Notes under the pieces: model-generated | Seen by the model: only the letters and a program-made list of their open reading frames with translations | The model's database searches: none | Told to the model about the DNA's origin: nothing | Position numbers and translations under genes: made by a program | Part shown: positions 8,492-17,335 of the stretch, in pieces | Position numbering within the stretch: the stretch's first letter is position 1 | Layout of the letters: every line of letters starts with the position of its first letter | IMG/VR virus record: IMGVR_UViG_3300013130_002194 | Location: 1 to 64,000 of that record | Source of the DNA: a virus | Length of the DNA: 64,000 bases | Reading direction: 5' to 3' (one strand)

Positions 8492-9378
8492 GTGATATTA
8501 CAAAACATCTTGGTAAGACTAGTGCCTATAAGGCTACTTACGATCCGCTTTTGCTCGTTCGTGAGCCTCGTCAACGCAATCGTACCTATCTTGGTATTAA
8601 GAATGAAGATCTTCCATTCATCGGATATGATATCTGGAATGCCTTTGAGGTATCTACTTTGCTTTCTAATGGATGTCCTGTTAGTGTAATTGCTAAGGTT
8701 ACGTATAACTGTGACTCTGAATACATTGTTGAGTCTAAGTCTATTAAGCTCTACTTTAACTCCTTTAATATGGAGAAGCGAGCTTATATCAATACTGTTG
8801 AAGACGCTATTGAGTTTATCGAAGAGACTGCTAGTCAAGATCTTTCTGACTTGCTTGAAACGAACGTTATTGTTACTTGTTTTAAGACTGGTAAGTATGT
8901 TGTTAATGACAATCTTGCTGGTTATCCTGTTCTTGAGAATGAAGTGCAGTATGGTATCGATAGTGAGTTCACTAGTTATTCTGAGAATCCTTTGCTCTTG
9001 ACTTCTAGTGAAACTACTAAGAACCCTGTTAAGCAGTACTTTAGTTCTAAGCTATTGAAGTCTAACTGTAAGGTTACTAGCCAGCCTGACTGGGGGGATG
9101 TGTATATTTATTTGAAGTCTGATAAGCTTGTTGATAAGACTTCTCTGCTTAAGTATATTGTTTCATTCCGGGATGAGTGTCACTTCCATGAAGAGATTTG
9201 TGAAGCTATTTACAAGCGACTTCAAGATGCTTATGAGCCTGAAGAGTTGTTAGTGTTTTGCTTCTATGTTCGTCGTGGTGGTATTGATATTAATCCTATT
9301 CGAGCATCGAATATTAATCTAATCGATAATGATATGATTGATCCATATTTACCGTTTATTCGAACTGGCAGACAGTAA
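8488..9378 (+). CDS. queF: 7-cyano-7-deazaguanine (preQ0) reductase, bimodular QueF
   Basis: A 296-residue type II (two tandem T-fold, YqcD-like) QueF, close to the E. coli length of 282. Visible features are the substrate motif VESKSIKLYFNSFN (81-94), the catalytic cysteine in KSNCKVTSQPDWG (Cys194) and the NADPH-site region YVRRGGIDINP (about 261-271). It reduces preQ0 to preQ1 using NADPH. Its place in the dpdA operon indicates that the base inserted into DNA is preQ1 or something made from it, rather than preQ0. Start overlaps the kinase stop (ATGA). Confidence 0.95.
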   Translation: MSDITKHLGKTSAYKATYDPLLLVREPRQRNRTYLGIKNEDLPFIGYDIWNAFEVSTLLSNGCPVSVIAKVTYNCDSEYIVESKSIKLYFNSFNMEKRAYINTVEDAIEFIEETASQDLSDLLETNVIVTCFKTGKYVVNDNLAGYPVLENEVQYGIDSEFTSYSENPLLLTSSETTKNPVKQYFSSKLLKSNCKVTSQPDWGDVYIYLKSDKLVDKTSLLKYIVSFRDECHFHEEICEAIYKRLQDAYEPEELLVFCFYVRRGGIDINPIRASNINLIDNDMIDPYLPFIRTGRQ

Positions 9379-9401
9379 ACAATCAAGCTAACACAAAAGT
9401 A

Positions 9402-9494
9402 TTGAGACATGCTGAGTTTTGTGGTCAATGTGGAAAACCAGTAGCTAAGGGTTCTATATTTTGTAATAACTGCGGTGCAAGAGCCCTAAGATGA
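9402..9494 (+). CDS. Zinc-ribbon micro-protein (TTG start)
   Basis: A 30-residue frame starting at TTG and reading MRHAEFCGQCGKPV, then a second knuckle FCNNCGA, ending ALR. Two C-x-x-C knuckles 13 residues apart make a complete minimal zinc ribbon of the type often found at the end of larger proteins. It follows queF by 23 bases in a different frame. No ATG is available upstream. It could be a real peptide, or a decayed domain formerly attached to a longer protein; a frameshift from queF would require a +1 shift past the queF stop. Confidence 0.45.
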   Translation: MRHAEFCGQCGKPVAKGSIFCNNCGARALR

Positions 9495-9502
9495 AATAAA
9501 TA
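9495..9502 (+). promoter_or_regulatory. Late promoter box (AATAAATA)
   Basis: Box ends 5 bases before the ATG at 9508; no ribosome-binding site between them. Confidence 0.65.
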
Positions 9503-9507
9503 ATCAT

Positions 9508-10074
9508 ATGACGTTTAAAGAATTGTGTAACCTTGTGAAGAATTCACAAGACTTTATTCATAATAAATTATTATTAATTCCTGAACAAGAAAAAGAAATT
9601 CAAAACAACAATTTAAAAATAGAAAATGCTTCAAAGTTTGAAATAAAACAAATTCTTGATACATTTTTTAAATGTTTTCCACAATATAATACTGAAGAAA
9701 TAAAACAGTATGTATTACACACTACAAACTTTAATAAGAGTTTTGTATTAACAGATGACAAAGAGATTTATGGCATTTATCTTTTGGGAGATCGTCAATT
9801 GCATCAAATAATTAAAGATGAAGAATTAACTCCAACAGAAAATCTGGATAATTATAAAAACAAAGTTGGAATTGAATTAGTTGCGATAGGTATTGTTCCT
9901 GAAAAAAGAAAGTTGGGTTATGCGAGTTTATTAAAGAGTAAATCTCGCCAACCTGGATACGATTATACGTGCAATTTAGAATTTAAAGAACTGGGAAATA
10001 TTGAACATTGGTTGAAAAACCAACGTATTGTTGCTCAAAACGATGAAATGTATTTAACGTTGCAAGATTTTTAA
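9508..10074 (+). CDS. GNAT-like N-acetyltransferase domain protein
   Basis: A 188-residue Lys/Asn-rich protein. The segment VELVAIGIVPEKRKLGYASL-type (about residues 122-144; key residues V-A-I-G-I-V-P-E-K-R-K-L-G) resembles motif A of GNAT acetyltransferases, the acetyl-CoA pyrophosphate loop, though the Q/R-x-x-G-x-G/A loop is imperfect. The N-terminus MTFKELCNLVKNSQDF is reminiscent of T4-type capsid-targeting peptides. It has its own late promoter and ends 17 bases before a bidirectional terminator shared with the capsid gene. Function in the virion or in modifying head proteins is possible but unproven. Confidence 0.6.
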   Translation: MTFKELCNLVKNSQDFIHNKLLLIPEQEKEIQNNNLKIENASKFEIKQILDTFFKCFPQYNTEEIKQYVLHTTNFNKSFVLTDDKEIYGIYLLGDRQLHQIIKDEELTPTENLDNYKNKVGIELVAIGIVPEKRKLGYASLLKSKSRQPGYDYTCNLEFKELGNIEHWLKNQRIVAQNDEMYLTLQDF

Positions 10075-10090
10075 TGTATGCAACATTAAA

Positions 10091-10118
10091 AAAAGGCCGA
10101 TCTTTCGATCGGCCTTTT
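10091..10118. terminator. Bidirectional rho-independent terminator
   Basis: Perfect stem AAAAGGCCGATC / GATCGGCCTTTT with a TTTC loop (10092-10118), T-rich on both strands. It separates the GNAT-like gene (+) from the major capsid gene (-) that end on either side. Confidence 0.9.
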
Positions 10119-10142
10119 CTTAAACTACTATTGCTTCTAAGA

Positions 10143-11663
10143 TTAGAAGTATACAACAGATGTTGCTGGGGTGAAGGCAATGCCAAGACCCTTAACAACG
10201 ACCAATGTATAGTACAAGTTAGCACCAAAGATGTTATCGACTACACCGTAACGTGTTAGCAAGCCAACACGAGGAGCGAAATCGTTAGGACCGATTGTGC
10301 GTTGTACCATTACAGGGATGTATGGACAATAGATGATACCAGTGTCATAGAACTCTGGTCCCTTGTAACCCAATAGAGCGTACTCAACTGTGGTACGTTG
10401 ACCTGTTAGGTTCTGAGCATCGGTACGTGTATCGCGGTAAACTTGGAAACGTCCACCAACTGTACCAACCTTAGCAACACCTGTTGGCTGAGTGTTAACG
10501 TTACCGTCAACAGTCATCCAACTGAACTCAGGAAGAGCTTCTAGGATAGCGCAAACTCTTGGGGTTGCGATGATGAAGTTAGCAGCACCACGGCGGTTAC
10601 GTACTGCAATTCTGTTTGCTTCTACGATCAACTTCTGATAGAAGTCGCGATTACGCTCAGCCAACCAGCGACCGTCAGCAGCAGAAGCTGTCCAGCTTGT
10701 TACGGAACCGTAAGAAGCATACTTCAAGCAGACTTGAATCATTCTAATGACCATTTCACGGTCGATTTCAGCCTGGAGCTCATAGCTCATGGCGTTTGTC
10801 AACTCAGCATCGATATCGATACCGTTCATGTTCTTCAAGTCCTGCTCCAACTCAACGGACCAACGAGCAGCTAGTCTACGGGTACCAGCTTCAACGGCTG
10901 TCTTCTCGAAAGAGATAGAAGCTGTTGGGATCTGGGAAGTGAACTCATAGTTGGCTAGCAACTGAGCAACACCTTGGTCAGATTGGATGATCTCGAAGTT
11001 GGCGTTATTCTGATACTGAGCCAAGTCAGCAGAAGAAGCACCAGTGAAACGTGTATCTAGATACTCGTAACCAAGTTCACCAGAATAGGTGTGACCGAAT
11101 GTACCTGGGTTCTCAGTTCCAGCTGCCTGGATCTGCCATGGATATGGAGGAGGGTTGCCGTAAGCAGCATCATTGTACTTACCTGGGATCTGGCTACCTA
11201 GTACGTCATTGTCGTACTTGTAACGTAGAGCGAAAGCAAGACCGACTGGACCGCTCATTGGCTGAACACCAACGATTTCGTTAGTGATCAACTCAGGGAA
11301 GGTACGACGGATCATCGGAATGAGGATCTTTGGCAAACGAGCATCACCGGTTGCATACCAGTCAGCATTTGCATCTCCTGTAGAGTTGTTTACGGCAGCA
11401 CCGAAACCACCCATACCACCGTTGGCTCCGTACGCATTACCGAATACGGATGCAGTAGAACCGGAAACGTTAGCCTGACCAGATTCCTCAATGCACCATC
11501 TTTCTTGGTTCTCAAGAAGGATGGCAGTGTTAAGACGTGTGTGATCGTCTTCGATTGTTCTTACGTTCTTGCTGTTAAAGTCAAGAACAGGTGACCACTT
11601 CTCAAGAAGAGCGCCAGCTCTATCAGGAGAAATATATGACTGTGAAGGTCTGATATTTTTCAT
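10143..11663 (-). CDS. 23: Major capsid protein, gp23 family
   Basis: A 506-residue gp23-type capsid protein (T4: 521). The post-cleavage region is typical (MIRRTFPELITNEIVGVQPM, about residues 118-137, then LAFALRYKY), and the C-terminal half keeps the HK97-fold T4 pattern (FYDTGIIYCPYIPVM). The N-terminal 60 or so residues are the prohead part; CIEE followed by SG at residues 57-62 fits the I-x-E cleavage consensus of the gp21 protease. A Gly-rich stretch follows (FGNAYGANGGMGGFG, 74-88), which is partly duplicated in a small gene at 36636-36884. Base usage is richer in GC than neighbouring genes, as in highly expressed phage genes. Confidence 0.97.
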   Translation of the reverse strand: MKNIRPSQSYISPDRAGALLEKWSPVLDFNSKNVRTIEDDHTRLNTAILLENQERWCIEESGQANVSGSTASVFGNAYGANGGMGGFGAAVNNSTGDANADWYATGDARLPKILIPMIRRTFPELITNEIVGVQPMSGPVGLAFALRYKYDNDVLGSQIPGKYNDAAYGNPPPYPWQIQAAGTENPGTFGHTYSGELGYEYLDTRFTGASSADLAQYQNNANFEIIQSDQGVAQLLANYEFTSQIPTASISFEKTAVEAGTRRLAARWSVELEQDLKNMNGIDIDAELTNAMSYELQAEIDREMVIRMIQVCLKYASYGSVTSWTASAADGRWLAERNRDFYQKLIVEANRIAVRNRRGAANFIIATPRVCAILEALPEFSWMTVDGNVNTQPTGVAKVGTVGGRFQVYRDTRTDAQNLTGQRTTVEYALLGYKGPEFYDTGIIYCPYIPVMVQRTIGPNDFAPRVGLLTRYGVVDNIFGANLYYTLVVVKGLGIAFTPATSVVYF

Positions 11664-11733
11664 ATGTTTATTTTGTTTTAGACATTATATGATGTCAAAT
11701 CATAATCAGGCTTATGCCTCAATGGAAATTTAT

Positions 11734-12639
11734 TTAGTGTCTTGAAAGCTCCTGCATGTACAACTTCAATGGAGGGTGATCAGAATTTTCTAATGTACCT
11801 TCCTCGATTACCTGTTCGTTGCTTTCAACTACAGGGCGATCAAGATTTCTAGAAACAGACTGGGATACAGCTTGCTCAGTTAGAGTTTCGATGTTCTTAG
11901 CTTCTTGCTTTTCAAACATCTTACATGTATAGTCATAGTTTTCTTTGATGAACTCAGCAGACTTACCCTTAAATACCTTGGCTAAATAGGCTTTCTTATT
12001 ATCAGGTAGACCAGCTGTTTTTTGTTCAAAAATTAAATTAGAGACCGCTCTATTGTAAGATTCATTGAGCTGCTTGTTCTCAGCCTTTAGAGCCTCAATG
12101 ATCTTGGAGCTTTCATCAATCTTTTGCTTGCCATCCAATACAGCCTCGCGGATTGTCTCTTTACCAAGTACTAGATCAACAGAAAGCATGCTGCGTAGCT
12201 CGTTGAGAACCTGAGCAGAGCGTCTGTTTTGAACAGCCTCTTCAATGGCTGTCTTTGGAAGATTTTCGTCAAGATAGGCCTCGAGATAGTTGGAAATTGA
12301 TTCAACAAGAGATTGTTTGAATGAGGCAGCGTCTTCGTTGAGGGCCTTTTCGTACTTGCGTACTACAGTCTTTAGCTTACCAGCATGGTTCTCGTTGATT
12401 GCTTCAACAACCTTCAAAAGCTTATCGGAGTGGTTACGGTCAATAGCCTCAACGAGCTTCTCTACCTTGGCAGAGTGGTCTTCGTCGATCTGAACCAATA
12501 ATCCCTCGAGTTGCAATTTTGCGCGATCTTCAGCAGCCTTGTTTACTTGCTGCTCGAATGCCTCGGAAATTTGGTTTAGTGATTCCTCACTAAGAATATC
12601 CTTGGTAACTTCCTTTAATTTTTCAATTAGAGTTGACAT
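11734..12639 (-). CDS. 22: Prohead core scaffold protein, gp22-like
   Basis: A 301-residue, almost wholly helical, acidic protein between the capsid gene and the prohead protease gene, the T4 position of gene 22 (269 residues). Residues about 48-100 hold three imperfect coiled-coil repeats of the form I-x3-H-x2-K-(L/V)-x3-V-E-A-I-x2-N-H. It should assemble the inner scaffold of the prohead and be degraded by gp21; L-S-E-E and similar sites are abundant. Identification rests on position and character rather than on a catalytic motif. Confidence 0.85.
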   Translation of the reverse strand: MSTLIEKLKEVTKDILSEESLNQISEAFEQQVNKAAEDRAKLQLEGLLVQIDEDHSAKVEKLVEAIDRNHSDKLLKVVEAINENHAGKLKTVVRKYEKALNEDAASFKQSLVESISNYLEAYLDENLPKTAIEEAVQNRRSAQVLNELRSMLSVDLVLGKETIREAVLDGKQKIDESSKIIEALKAENKQLNESYNRAVSNLIFEQKTAGLPDNKKAYLAKVFKGKSAEFIKENYDYTCKMFEKQEAKNIETLTEQAVSQSVSRNLDRPVVESNEQVIEEGTLENSDHPPLKLYMQELSRH

Positions 12640-12642
12640 ATG

Positions 12643-12783
12643 TTAAAAAAGTGGTTTGTTCAAAGCAGTTTTAATACGGCTTTTAATCTTATTTTCTAAG
12701 ACTTGTTGTAAATATTTATTAGCCTCTGAGTAATTTTTTACCCCAACCTGCTTAATAAATGACTTAATAAGTTGTGTATCCAT
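12643..12783 (-). CDS. Small prohead core protein candidate (gp67/gp68 position)
   Basis: A 46-residue Lys/Gln-rich helical protein (starts MDTQLIKSFIKQVG, ends NKPLF) filling the gap between the scaffold and protease genes. T4 has small prohead core proteins 67 and 68 in this cluster, so a core role is likely by position. A TTAAATAA late-type box sits 4 bases before the ATG at 12783. No sequence family is recognisable at this length. Confidence 0.6.
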   Translation of the reverse strand: MDTQLIKSFIKQVGVKNYSEANKYLQQVLENKIKSRIKTALNKPLF

Positions 12784-12787
12784 ATAA

Positions 12788-13462
12788 TTATTTAAGCTTA
12801 TTGATAAAAATTAATACCTGCTCAAGTAAAAATTTATCTACCTCTTTGCGAGGCAAATTACCAATAGACTTTTCAAACTTATTATAAGCCTCTTCTAGCT
12901 CACCAGAATCACTTATAACCCATTGCTTGGATTCTAGAATACCGTTAACAAATGCCTTTGGACAAGAAGGGTCAGCTACAACATCAATAGCAACTAACTT
13001 CATGTTCTTTACTCTATTTACATCTTCTTTAATAGAGTCAGGTTCTAATTGACCTAAACATCTAGTAGATACACCAGGTGTAACTCCATCATCAATAAGA
13101 TTCTGTACAATCTTACCCATTGGTGTACTTAAAACAAGAGACTTACCAACAAAATAATTACCTTCTTGTCTTAAATTTTGAACACTGTGACAGGCTCTTG
13201 AAAGATCGATATCAACAGTAGTTGGGTGATTCAATTCACCTAATGCTCTACCTGACTTAATCATTTCATCAGAATATCTCTTTACTTCAGAGACCATTTC
13301 CATTAAATCATAAAGACGTCTATTCTTATTGACTTCATTAGCCATCATGAAAGGCCCTTCAATGTACATTCTAGGACCTTTCCCGTCACGCAGATTCTTT
13401 TCTTCTTTTATATATGTGAAGCTGCCAAAGTCAGGAGTTTCAACTAAAAGTCTATGTGACAT
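12788..13462 (-). CDS. 21: Prohead core protease, gp21 family
   Basis: A 224-residue serine protease of the T4 gp21 type (T4: 212). The catalytic His lies in G-E-L-N-H-P (about 75-80) and the catalytic Ser in P-G-V-S-T-R (about 129-134); VAIDVVADPSCPKAF (about 157-171) is the conserved strand that follows. It matures the prohead by cutting gp23, scaffold and internal proteins after hydrophobic-x-Glu. It has its own late promoter and lies upstream of the core, scaffold and capsid genes, the T4 order. Confidence 0.95.
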   Translation of the reverse strand: MSHRLLVETPDFGSFTYIKEEKNLRDGKGPRMYIEGPFMMANEVNKNRRLYDLMEMVSEVKRYSDEMIKSGRALGELNHPTTVDIDLSRACHSVQNLRQEGNYFVGKSLVLSTPMGKIVQNLIDDGVTPGVSTRCLGQLEPDSIKEDVNRVKNMKLVAIDVVADPSCPKAFVNGILESKQWVISDSGELEEAYNKFEKSIGNLPRKEVDKFLLEQVLIFINKLK

Positions 13463-13475
13463 ATAATTATAAAAT

Positions 13476-13483
13476 TATTTATA
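13476..13483 (-). promoter_or_regulatory. Late promoter box (TATAAATA)
   Basis: Exact T4 late consensus, 13 bases upstream of the gene 21 ATG at 13462. Confidence 0.7.
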
Positions 13484-13511
13484 GTAAATGTTAGAATTTT
13501 TTAGGATTTTT

Positions 13512-14138
13512 TTATTTTCCCGTTAAAATACCAGGTATCATCGGATACTTTAGCAGCTCAAAATCTCTTTTAAAGAAGGTATTAATAAAGTCTATAGTAG
13601 GCGGTTCAATTAGTTTTATATATGATGAAGATGAGCGAGGGGCTTTGGATTTGTTTACATGAGGCAGAAAACTATCAATTTTTAGCTCTTTGGTCATTCT
13701 TTTAAAATCTTCGTTTAAACTTTCAGTACGTAAAACATAATCATAATGAACATCTTCAAAATAAGCATGCTGTGGCAAGTCTACCTTATCAACTAGATAA
13801 TATTTTTCACACCAAAAGTGGAATTGTTTTAAAAAATACTTTTCATTACAATTTTCTCTTTTATTACTATAAAAGAAAGATGATATACACTTTGTGTAAG
13901 GGTTTCTAACAATTGTAAATTTCTTAAAACTTTTGAATCTTTCAGGAAATAATGAATTAAGAATTTTCGGGGTGTAGTGTTGAGGAGCAAAATATACCCC
14001 ACCAATCTTTCTTTGATGGTAACTGTAAGCAGCTTGCTCGTTGTGCCCTCTAATAACTCTAAACTTCGTTTCAATAGATGTACCACCACTATGAGGAATA
14101 TGTACAAATAACAATTCATGTTTATCAATAAATGGCAT
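13512..14138 (-). CDS. Sulfotransferase-family protein
   Basis: A 208-residue protein with both PAPS-binding signatures of the sulfotransferase superfamily: FVHIPHSGGTSIE (about 11-23; the 5'-phosphosulfate loop) and FTIVRNPYTKCISSFFY (about 74-90; the 3'-phosphate Arg and Ser). The family moves sulfate from PAPS to a sugar or protein hydroxyl. It is unusual to find it inside the head gene block, between head completion gene 4 and protease gene 21; it is transcribed with them, so it may act on a virion glycan or on a host surface molecule late in infection. The acceptor is unknown. Confidence 0.8.
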   Translation of the reverse strand: MPFIDKHELLFVHIPHSGGTSIETKFRVIRGHNEQAAYSYHQRKIGGVYFAPQHYTPKILNSLFPERFKSFKKFTIVRNPYTKCISSFFYSNKRENCNEKYFLKQFHFWCEKYYLVDKVDLPQHAYFEDVHYDYVLRTESLNEDFKRMTKELKIDSFLPHVNKSKAPRSSSSYIKLIEPPTIDFINTFFKRDFELLKYPMIPGILTGK

Positions 14139-14139
14139 A

Positions 14140-14595
14140 TTACTTTTTTAGAAAAAGATGTTTTTCTGTTAATATTAAAAATTCAAAATTTTTACCCTCA
14201 CACCACCTTCTGGCTGCTTCCCACTTGGCCATATTTTTAGCATATGTAGTAGCTTCAGTTATATATGTACTCTCCTTTTTATTGCCATGTCTTTTAGGCT
14301 GCTCAGTTTGCTTAGATGGTTTAATCTCTACTAAGAACTTTTTTACAACAGATTCACTTATTTTGTAAACAATGCTATTGTCAACATAGTACTTGTGAAA
14401 TTTATTATCAAGAGGGGATTTGTAAGGTATAACAACAGATTCTGATGCCCATTCTAAAACTCGAGGGTTATTATCACACCAACGAAAGAAATATAATTCG
14501 TAACTGCTCCTGTAAACAGGATCTTGAGTGCCAAGATATTTTGACCTGTTTACAGGTTTGTAAATTCCTTTTTTGTATTGCCCAACTTTGAACAT
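14140..14595 (-). CDS. 4: Head completion protein, gp4-like (TnsA-type nuclease fold)
   Basis: A 151-residue protein matching T4 gp4/50 in length (150). Conserved stretches are PVYRSSYELYFFRWCDNNP (about 26-44), VLEWASESVVIPYKSPLD (about 46-63) and a YYVDNSIVYK then FLVEIKPSKQ segment in which the Asp and the E-x-K form the nuclease-like active site. It acts when the DNA-filled head is finished for tail joining. The stop codon of the neck candidate gene upstream overlaps its start region by one base, and the sulfotransferase gene follows at once. Confidence 0.9.
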   Translation of the reverse strand: MFKVGQYKKGIYKPVNRSKYLGTQDPVYRSSYELYFFRWCDNNPRVLEWASESVVIPYKSPLDNKFHKYYVDNSIVYKISESVVKKFLVEIKPSKQTEQPKRHGNKKESTYITEATTYAKNMAKWEAARRWCEGKNFEFLILTEKHLFLKK

Positions 14596-15467
14596 TATCC
14601 AACAAAGAATAATGGCGGTTCGGCATCTCCGAATCCTGCTGTAGACTTTGTAAACAATTGAGTTTCTAGCTTTTCTTTTTCTGCTAAACCTTGACTCAAC
14701 ATGTCATTATAGTTTACAGTACCACCACCAAATAAACTTTGACCGGCATATTTACCTCTTATTTGTCCAATTGCTATCTTTGTAAGCGCTAATGAGTATT
14801 GCTGTACCCAAGGCTCCATGACAATGTATTTTAATTGACGTTCAACATAACATCCAATTAACCCAAACCATTGGCTAGTTACTGTTTGTATAGATGGGTC
14901 CGGTAAAATCTTTAAATACTGAGTTCTTGGGTCAAAATAGAAGTAATAATACTGAGTAAGAGTCTTGGCTCTTGTGCTCATATACATTTGAGTTATATGC
15001 CAGCTTACAAGATCAAAACCATAGTTGCCAAGAGCATAGTTAAAATATGTTTGCTGTGCCAATGTTTGTTCAATAGTGAACAATGTATTAGTACCAGTTG
15101 TAGTACCTTGTTCAAGAGAGAACACATCAACTACTTTTCTATAATTATCTAAATCATAGTCAAAATTAGCTGAAAGAGCACTCATCAACGGAGTGATTGT
15201 GAACAATGTATCTAGCTTAACACCTGCATTTGTATCATACAAGGCACTATTAAAAATTAAGTACTCTTCTGTATAACCTGCATATTTTGTAAAGAGTTCA
15301 CAAGCTATTGAAATATTCTCATAAACAATGTCTTGAGTTACTTCTAGTTTAAGAACAGGTGCACCTAGCTGAAAACCGATTCTTTGAGCCAATCGATTAT
15401 AAGAATTAATCTTAGTATCAAGATTTGTGTTATAATAATAGGCTACTGGATTACAAGGTATTGACAT
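14595..15467 (-). CDS. Structural protein, neck/head-tail connector candidate
   Basis: A 290-residue protein rich in Tyr, Thr and Gln, ending in P-P-L-F-F-V-G. Residues about 220-265 (WVQQYSLALTKIAIGQIRGK, then a Gly-rich turn, then a helix with E-K-E-K-L) have the look of a family common next to portal genes of T4-like phages and usually annotated as neck or structural. T4 gp13 (309 residues) is a possible counterpart but I cannot verify homology. It sits between the portal and the head-completion gene in the same transcription unit. Confidence 0.6.
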   Translation of the reverse strand: MSIPCNPVAYYYNTNLDTKINSYNRLAQRIGFQLGAPVLKLEVTQDIVYENISIACELFTKYAGYTEEYLIFNSALYDTNAGVKLDTLFTITPLMSALSANFDYDLDNYRKVVDVFSLEQGTTTGTNTLFTIEQTLAQQTYFNYALGNYGFDLVSWHITQMYMSTRAKTLTQYYYFYFDPRTQYLKILPDPSIQTVTSQWFGLIGCYVERQLKYIVMEPWVQQYSLALTKIAIGQIRGKYAGQSLFGGGTVNYNDMLSQGLAEKEKLETQLFTKSTAGFGDAEPPLFFVG

Positions 15468-15473
15468 AATTTA

Positions 15474-17294
15474 TTAGGTTGGTAGCGCAGAAGCCTCAGA
15501 TCCTGGTGCTGGTGTTGGAGCTGGAGCTGCTCCACCCTCTGGAGCTGTACCTGGAGCAGGAGCTGCTCCACCTTCAGCTCCAGGTAATGGAGTAAAGGCT
15601 GGAGGAGCTTCTCCTCCACCACCCATGCCTCCACCACCTCCACCAAAGCCAGCAATTTGACTTTCTGCAGAAGTAGGTTCAGCTTGTTTTTGTTCCCAAT
15701 CGGGGCCAGAATTAACAATCTGAGCAAGCTCCCATTTCAATCCAGCATCCTTCTTGAGCCACTCTCTATTGGCCTTAATATCCACATCAGACCAACCCAA
15801 GTACTTCTTCATGGCAAAAGAAGTTGAGAACATTTCATTAGTAGAAACTTGACCGAAATTAGCAAACTTTAATTCAAGAATTTGGTTTTGTCTTAGCTCG
15901 TAATAATTGGTTGGTGGTACAAACTCTAATTGAATATCACTTTCAACAATTTCATATGTATCCAGCAACCCTTTTAGCTTGAGTTGAGTAACGAAAGCTG
16001 GGCGTAAACCTGCTGCAAAAGTTCTTTGCAACCTAATAATGAAGTTAGCAAACTTGAGCTCTTCTCTTAAGATTGTTGCAGAATCGTTAGTGGTATCTTC
16101 TGGGTTTAGTCTTGTTACTGGCACCTTAAGAGACTTGTAAAGCTTCTTAATAAAGTAGTTTAAGTCGTCTAATTGACCAAGATTCTGACCTGCTGCTAAT
16201 GTAGTTACAGTTGTGCCTTCTCCACCTTGTCTCTTGGCGAACCAGAAGGCATCCATCATTGATTGTGGGTTATAAGTCAATACTGGAGAGCCGTTATAAG
16301 CATCATAGCTCTTTTTACTCCAGAAATTATTCATTAACTTCTTTAGATAAGCCTCTGCTTTTGGCTTAGGCATGTCTCCTACATCTACATTAAACACCAA
16401 TCTCTCTGGAGCTCTTACAAGACGATAAATGATAATAGAGTCTTCAATCAAAGATAATTGACGATAGGCTCTTCTAGCATTTTCAATGTATGGGACACGA
16501 ATAGTCTTTGATTGATTCCAAATACCGGAGTTAATATAAAGAATCTGATTCTTTTCCATTGGAATCAACTCAAACTTACCTGTAGTTGATTGTCTCTTGC
16601 TGGCTTCTGTTTTTGAATTACCAGCAAATGGCTTACGCAACAAATAGCCTTTGATCAAAAGATTCTGTACATTTTCATAAACAGGGTCAATTAATTCGCA
16701 AGGGATGTTAATGAAGCCAAGAATTCCTTTATCTGGCTCTTTTTGACTAACAACATTTTCAAAATACAATTCACCATCCATCAAGAGCATTCTAATATAC
16801 TCCCAACCTTTACCTTCTAAATCTAGCTTCTGTAAAAACTTTTGTAGCTCCTTGTTAATAATTGTTGTAACCTTTTCGTCATGTTGAAAGTTACGTAAAT
16901 TAAGCTTTACAATCTCATTATGTTCATCTTTATTAAGAAATGAATCGCAAATCTCATCAAGCGCATCAGCTACCTCAGCAAACTGTGCCATGATTCTGTA
17001 TTCAAGCAAACGACGAGTCTTATCAAAGTCGACATTCGCATACATGAACTGGCTATAGTTCTTATCAATGGTAATACCACCCATTGGGTGTGTATCCATT
17101 TTTGGAGTAGAAATAGCCTGTCGGTTCAACATTTGGGCTTTATTAGAGCCCATCCCGTAAAATAACTTATATTTTGGATTAATTACATCTAACGGATCGA
17201 CATTATTCAAAGGGGATGTGTAAGGAAGCTTTGAATATATCATATTCATTACTTGACCCATTGTGTCGTTTTTTGATGAACCATCAATTGCCAT
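15474..17294 (-). CDS. 20: Portal vertex protein, gp20 family
   Basis: A 606-residue gp20-type portal (T4: 524). Conserved portions include VDFDKTRRLLEYRIMA, AQFAEVADALDEICD (about 90-120), IIYRLVRAPERLVFNVDVG (about 286-304) and KRQGGEGTTV / LGQLDDLNYF (about 350-375) followed by the PVTRLNPED region. The extra length is a C-terminal low-complexity tail from about residue 545: six Gly, then Gly/Met/Gly and Ala-Pro-Gly repeats. The tail is absent from T4 gp20. The portal nucleates head assembly and is the DNA entry channel for terminase. A late promoter lies 5 bases before the ATG. Confidence 0.96.
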   Translation of the reverse strand: MAIDGSSKNDTMGQVMNMIYSKLPYTSPLNNVDPLDVINPKYKLFYGMGSNKAQMLNRQAISTPKMDTHPMGGITIDKNYSQFMYANVDFDKTRRLLEYRIMAQFAEVADALDEICDSFLNKDEHNEIVKLNLRNFQHDEKVTTIINKELQKFLQKLDLEGKGWEYIRMLLMDGELYFENVVSQKEPDKGILGFINIPCELIDPVYENVQNLLIKGYLLRKPFAGNSKTEASKRQSTTGKFELIPMEKNQILYINSGIWNQSKTIRVPYIENARRAYRQLSLIEDSIIIYRLVRAPERLVFNVDVGDMPKPKAEAYLKKLMNNFWSKKSYDAYNGSPVLTYNPQSMMDAFWFAKRQGGEGTTVTTLAAGQNLGQLDDLNYFIKKLYKSLKVPVTRLNPEDTTNDSATILREELKFANFIIRLQRTFAAGLRPAFVTQLKLKGLLDTYEIVESDIQLEFVPPTNYYELRQNQILELKFANFGQVSTNEMFSTSFAMKKYLGWSDVDIKANREWLKKDAGLKWELAQIVNSGPDWEQKQAEPTSAESQIAGFGGGGGGMGGGGEAPPAFTPLPGAEGGAAPAPGTAPEGGAAPAPTPAPGSEASALPT

Positions 17295-17299
17295 AAAAT

Positions 17300-17307
17300 T
17301 ATTTATT
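17300..17307 (-). promoter_or_regulatory. Late promoter box (AATAAATA)
   Basis: Ends 5 bases before the portal ATG at 17294. Confidence 0.65.
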
Positions 17308-17335
17308 GTTTAGAACAGTTAATTCAATTTTATTA

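Noticed and set aside
11684-11689. TATAAT on the minus strand before the major capsid gene
   Set aside because: No -35 at 16-17 bases and 20 bases from the ATG; a late-type AAAATAAA lies closer, so I do not call it a sigma70 promoter.
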